From an uncultured Paraburkholderia sp. (GTDB taxonomy: Bacteria; Pseudomonadota; Gammaproteobacteria; Burkholderiales; Burkholderiaceae), in assembly GCA_937917025.1 (NCBI GenBank), contig CALFSF010000180.1, forward strand, positions 1-9,003: a DNA stretch of 9,003 nt, read 5' to 3'. A program made the translations under genes and the position numbers. The notes beneath the pieces are model-generated. The model was given only the letters and a program-made list of their open reading frames with translations. It was not told the DNA's origin and ran no database searches. This document shows, piece after piece, positions 6,268 through 9,003 of the stretch (position 1 is the stretch's first letter; the number at the start of each line of letters is the position of its first letter).

Positions 6268-7646
6268 TGTCCGTTCCTGATGGTCCACTTGCCGGTGTTG
6301 CTGTCGATCGCGCCGTTCAGCCCGTTGCGCGCGAGGCGTTTGCCGAGATCGGCGTCGACCTTCACTTCAGGCTTGAACGTCACGTCGAGACGCCGGTCGT
6401 GATAGTCGAGCGCGGCGATGCCGTTCACCGGAATGCTGCCGAGCGAGCGCGCGAGGCGATCCGCTATCGAAAGAAAATCGTCCGGCGAGAGTTCGCCCGC
6501 GGCGACACGCAGTTGCTGCAACTGGCGCGACATCTGGTCGGGCGCGTCGAGCACGACGGTCGTTTTCGGGAACGCGTTGAGGAGCAGCTCGGTCATCTGC
6601 GCGTTGATGTTGTCGCGTTCGCGCGCGAGCATCATCCATTGCACATTGGCGCCGACGATCGCGACCACGAGCGACGCAACCGCGAGCAACAGCGGCACGC
6701 GAAGGTGACGCAGCGTCGCGCGATCGAGGCGCCACGGCTGCGACGCGAACTCGAACTGGCACAGATCGAAGCGGCATTCGGGCGCGCGGCGCGCGAGCCC
6801 CTCGAACGTCAGCGGCTGCGCGCCGCTCACCGGCACGGCGTTCGACGTGAGATGCGGCTCGTTGCCGGGCAGACCGGTGAGCGCGTAAAGCGTGACGGGC
6901 GCGGCGCCCGCGAGCGCGGCGAGCGTCGCGGGGACGGCGGCGGCGGGCACCGCCAGACCTTCGCCCTGCGCGCCGCGAACGATCGCGAGTTCGACGCGCG
7001 GCGTGGCGTTATCGAGCGCCGGATCGAGCAGCAACGCGGGCGCAGTCGGGACGACACGGCCGAGCACCGCTGCGACGATGGGCGCCGCGGCCGGCGCCGT
7101 AGCGGACGTTGAACCGGTTGCGCCGGCTGCCGCGGAGGCCGGGGCGGCGTCGGCGCTGACGAGCGCGACCGCTTCTTCCAGCGCGCTTGCCGTTTCTGTC
7201 GCGACGGCTGGCGGCAGGCAGCGCGTGACGGGCACCGCGCGCAGATTGCGGTGTCCGGCGGCCTGAAAGCCTTCGACGACGAAACGGAACCAGCCGCGAT
7301 CGACGATTGCGAGCAGATGCCGGCCGGCTGCGAGCGGTTGCGGATCGAGCGCGATGTGGCAGGTTTGCGGGTCCTGGATCAGTTGATCCTCGACGACGTT
7401 CGGGAGTGCCTGACGCAGGCGCGGGCCTTTGAGGGGCGGCACTGTCGTGGCGAGCATGAGGAGATCGCGGGCGGCGACCATCAGCACGGTCGACGACGCG
7501 CGCGGCAGCAGCGCGAGCGCCGAGCGTCCGGCGCGCTGGGTGCGACCCGCCTTGTCGAGCAGCAGGAACGGCATGTCCGGCAGTTGCCATTCCTGCGAAG
7601 GCACCGCCGGGTCACGCGGCGGCAACAGGACGATCAGGGTGCTCAA
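6264..7646 (-). CDS. gspL: Type II secretion system protein L
   Basis: A 460-residue bitopic inner-membrane protein that connects the cytoplasmic ATPase GspE to the periplasmic parts. The N-terminal cytoplasmic actin-like domain covers about residues 1-300. It includes a low-complexity Ala/Thr/Ser linker near 165-195 and a conserved-looking segment CRFDLCQFEFASQPW just before the membrane. The transmembrane helix is at about 317-337 (VPLLLAVASLVVAIVGANVQ). A periplasmic coiled coil and ferredoxin-like fold complete the protein, with LDVTFKPEVKVDADLGKRLARNGL near the end. The start is TTG at 7646-7644: a strong GGAGAGG site lies about 7 nt upstream and no better ATG or GTG exists nearby. It begins 20 bp after gspK and ends overlapping gspM. 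Confidence 0.92.
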   Translation of the reverse strand: MSTLIVLLPPRDPAVPSQEWQLPDMPFLLLDKAGRTQRAGRSALALLPRASSTVLMVAARDLLMLATTVPPLKGPRLRQALPNVVEDQLIQDPQTCHIALDPQPLAAGRHLLAIVDRGWFRFVVEGFQAAGHRNLRAVPVTRCLPPAVATETASALEEAVALVSADAAPASAAAGATGSTSATAPAAAPIVAAVLGRVVPTAPALLLDPALDNATPRVELAIVRGAQGEGLAVPAAAVPATLAALAGAAPVTLYALTGLPGNEPHLTSNAVPVSGAQPLTFEGLARRAPECRFDLCQFEFASQPWRLDRATLRHLRVPLLLAVASLVVAIVGANVQWMMLARERDNINAQMTELLLNAFPKTTVVLDAPDQMSRQLQQLRVAAGELSPDDFLSIADRLARSLGSIPVNGIAALDYHDRRLDVTFKPEVKVDADLGKRLARNGLNGAIDSNTGKWTIRNGQ

Positions 7647-7666
7647 AGGTCAGCCTCTCCGGTTAT

Positions 7667-8872
7667 TCATAGCTGGTCGCGCCCACGCACGATACGCGTA
7701 GTGTGAGTCATTGGATCGCGATAGACGAGCGTGGTGCGGTCCACTTCCGCGCGTTCGTGCTGAACGCGTCCGTGGATCAGAAAGTAGTTCGTATTGACGT
7801 CGAGCATGTTCGGGTCGTACACCGCGAGCTGCACGCCTGCGCCGCGCAGGGCGAGCTGCACGTCGCCGACGTTCCGGAAGAACACCGTCTCGCGGCGCGC
7901 GACGAACGCCTGCGCGCTCGAGAGGCTCATTCCTGGCACGACGGCCGCGATCACTTCGGCGGGGGCGGTATTCATGTTGATGGCGGATATCGTTGGCAGG
8001 ATGGTGACGAACGGGCGTAGCCGCTCGACCGATTCTCGCGTGAAGCCGGGGATATCGAGCAGCGAATCGACGCTCGTCATCTGAAGCGGCATGACGGCGG
8101 AATTGTCTTCGCTGTCGGCGAGGCCGGGTTGATTCGTGAAGTTGCTGTTGCCGGTGATGCCGCCTTGCTGGGGGGTATTTTGGGGCGTTGCGGTGCTGGT
8201 GGCCGATGGCGTCTGAAAGCGGGTGGCGGACTGACCGAGGCCCGCGCGCAGCTGGACGGCGGTGTTCTTTGCGAGTTGGCCGTTGATGCCGAGGAGCGCG
8301 AGGAGACGCTGGAACGACTGGATCTGTTCGATGTTGAGTTGCAGCGCGCCGGGCGCGGGGCTCGAGACGAGGTTACGCAGGTTGAATTTTGCCTGGGCGT
8401 CTTCGATGGAGCCGGACAGATACGTGTCCGCGCCCTGGGTCGTGCGGGCCTCGCCGATCTGGCCGAGAAAATCCGACAGGCGTGTTCTGGCGATCGGCAC
8501 GCTCCAGATACCGCCGAGGTAGGTGATACCGGCGGAGGTGTCGCCTTCCGAACGGAGGATGAGGCGCGTCCAGTCGAGCGCGCCACGGGAGATCCACTGG
8601 GCTTGCGACAGGAGTCGCTGGTTTTCGATTCTTCGGATTTGTACCTGCTGGCGCCAGAGCATGCCGGAGACGAGAATGGCTGAGAGCGCCACCACGAGGA
8701 GCGCGGTTATGATTGCCGCGCCTTTCTGGTTTTTGTTGTTGTTTTTGTTGTTGATGGTGTCTCTGTGCGTTGTTTTGTTGGCCTTTCCTTGAATTCGTGT
8801 CGGTCTATTAGCGTTGCCCCTGTGCGGGGCGGCATTTGTTTTTTGCTCTTGCTTGTAGATCGTGACGGTCAA
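7667..8872 (-). CDS. gspK: Type II secretion system minor pseudopilin GspK, with displaced or unclear start
   Basis: Large minor pseudopilin that caps the periplasmic pseudopilus. The family core is clear: basic leader, processing site QKG|AAIITALLVVALSAILVSGMLW (cleavage after the glycine encoded at 8722-8720) and the GspK-typical lack of Glu at +5 (Thr here). The large globular domain ends with LRPFVTILPTISAINMNTAPAEVIAAVVP and NYFLIHGRVQHERAEVDRTTLVYRD. An Gln/Thr/Pro/Asn-rich insertion (about 8215-8090) is probably a disordered loop. The start is not settled. No in-frame ATG or GTG precedes the hydrophobic segment. The only listed start codons are TTG 8872-8870 (used here, 50-residue pre-leader, no ribosome-binding site) and TTG 8971-8969 inside a repeat. 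A non-standard ATC at 8755 would give a normal 12-residue leader. The frame is open to the window edge, so fusion to an upstream gene is possible. The mature part would be about 350 residues, normal for the family. Confidence 0.82.
   Translation of the reverse strand: MTVTIYKQEQKTNAAPHRGNANRPTRIQGKANKTTHRDTINNKNNNKNQKGAAIITALLVVALSAILVSGMLWRQQVQIRRIENQRLLSQAQWISRGALDWTRLILRSEGDTSAGITYLGGIWSVPIARTRLSDFLGQIGEARTTQGADTYLSGSIEDAQAKFNLRNLVSSPAPGALQLNIEQIQSFQRLLALLGINGQLAKNTAVQLRAGLGQSATRFQTPSATSTATPQNTPQQGGITGNSNFTNQPGLADSEDNSAVMPLQMTSVDSLLDIPGFTRESVERLRPFVTILPTISAINMNTAPAEVIAAVVPGMSLSSAQAFVARRETVFFRNVGDVQLALRGAGVQLAVYDPNMLDVNTNYFLIHGRVQHERAEVDRTTLVYRDPMTHTTRIVRGRDQL
8729..8752. repeat. Perfect 12-bp tandem duplication, A-rich on the gspK strand
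   Basis: Two head-to-tail copies of GTTTTTGTTGTT (8729-8740 and 8741-8752, plus strand) encode NNKN NNKN just before the GspK processing site. The composition is sharply unlike the GC-rich neighbours. The 12-bp unit keeps the frame, so copy-number change would lengthen or shorten the leader by four residues. Confidence 0.85.
8781..8834. repeat. 54-bp direct repeat, inner copy
   Basis: This sequence, starting GCCTTTCCTTGAATTC and ending GTGCGGGGCGGCA, is identical to 8895-8948. It holds a GCCCC/GGGGC hairpin (8816-8820 with 8826-8830, loop TGTGC). In the gspK frame it reads AAPHRGNANRPTRIQGKA. The long inverted repeat that adjoins the outer copy is absent here and is replaced by an unrelated T-rich sequence. 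Confidence 0.9.
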
Positions 8873-8894
8873 TTCGCGGTTATCTTGCGCGGTT

Positions 8895-8948
8895 GCCTTT
8901 CCTTGAATTCGTGTCGGTCTATTAGCGTTGCCCCTGTGCGGGGCGGCA
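8895..8948. repeat. 54-bp direct repeat, outer copy
   Basis: Identical over all 54 positions to 8781-8834, offset by 114 bp (38 codons), so both copies read in the same frame. The GCCCC/GGGGC hairpin is at 8930-8934 with 8940-8944. It runs directly into the 14-bp inverted repeat at 8949-8982, and together these look like one dispersed intergenic repeat unit. From general familiarity, such GTGCGGGGCGGCACCTACTT-type units recur in Paraburkholderia genomes; this is recalled, not searched. Confidence 0.9.
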
Positions 8949-8982
8949 CCTACTTTTCTTTGTCTTGCCAAAGAAAAGTAGG
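8949..8982. repeat. Perfect 14-bp inverted repeat (hairpin) of the dispersed element
   Basis: CCTACTTTTCTTTG (8949-8962) and CAAAGAAAAGTAGG (8969-8982) are perfect complements around a 6-nt loop TCTTGC. The element continues past 8982 (GGCAAAAGAAAG) and probably beyond the window. Transcribed in either direction, it would fold strongly upstream of gspK. No T-run follows on the gspK strand, so it is better viewed as a REP-like palindromic element than as a terminator, although it may affect mRNA decay or read-through. Confidence 0.85.
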
Positions 8983-9003
8983 CAAAAGAAAGTCGCTTCG
9001 ATA

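Noticed and set aside
4944..7112. Long plus-strand frames antisense to gspN, gspM and gspL (4944-5759 and 5904-7112)
   Set aside because: Arg-rich antisense shadows in high-GC DNA. The minus-strand genes have family features, ribosome-binding sites and operon spacing.
8781..8948. CRISPR array
   Set aside because: There are only two repeat copies, 54 bp long, separated by 60 bp. The outer one is joined to a palindromic element and no cas genes are in view.
8949..8982. Intrinsic terminator of the upstream gsp genes
   Set aside because: The stem is strong but is A/T-rich and not followed by a T-run on the gspK strand. The adjoining 54-bp unit occurs twice, so a dispersed repeat element explains it better.

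Overview
This is a GC-rich stretch of bacterial chromosome. The gene content (a type II secretion gspKLMN tail, a NodT-type outer-membrane efflux protein, a MarR regulator beside a DHA2-family exporter), the codon use, and a repeat carrying a long AAAGAAAAGTAGG-type hairpin all point to the Burkholderiaceae, most likely Paraburkholderia or a close relative. The taxonomic call is inference; no database search was possible.

Layout from left to right. Positions 1-274 (+) are the 3' end of an unrecognised gene with an Ala/Pro-rich tail. A DHA2 (14-helix, EmrB-like) MFS exporter (1867-296, -) converges on it. Upstream of the exporter on the same strand is a MarR-family regulator (2480-2019, -), separated from it by a short hairpin followed by six T residues. 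A 255-bp AT-rich control region (2481-2735) follows. It holds two interlocked divergent sigma70-type promoters that share about 35 bp with short inverted repeats. To the right are a small single-pass membrane protein with four C-terminal cysteines (2736-3089, +) and a 533-residue outer-membrane efflux lipoprotein (3321-4922, +). Converging on that is the distal end of a type II secretion operon: gspK, gspL, gspM and gspN (all -, about 8872 down to 4962).

How the genes fit together. The MarR protein probably senses a small toxic compound and controls both the exporter and the divergent small protein/outer-membrane channel. No periplasmic adaptor (EmrA/HlyD) gene is present, so the inner- and outer-membrane parts would need an adaptor from elsewhere or work separately. 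GspL and GspM form the inner-membrane platform, GspK is the pseudopilus tip minor pseudopilin, and GspN is an accessory bitopic protein. They appear to be translated from one message (4-bp gspL/gspM overlap, 20- and 22-bp gaps elsewhere).

The most unusual part is the right end. A 54-bp sequence occurs twice as a perfect direct repeat, 114 bp apart and in the same frame, and the outer copy adjoins a perfect 14-bp inverted repeat. These repeats and an A-rich 12-bp tandem duplication lie exactly where the start of gspK and its ribosome-binding site should be. No ATG or GTG start exists in frame before the pseudopilin segment, and the frame stays open to the window edge. I do not see a wholly new multi-gene system in this window.
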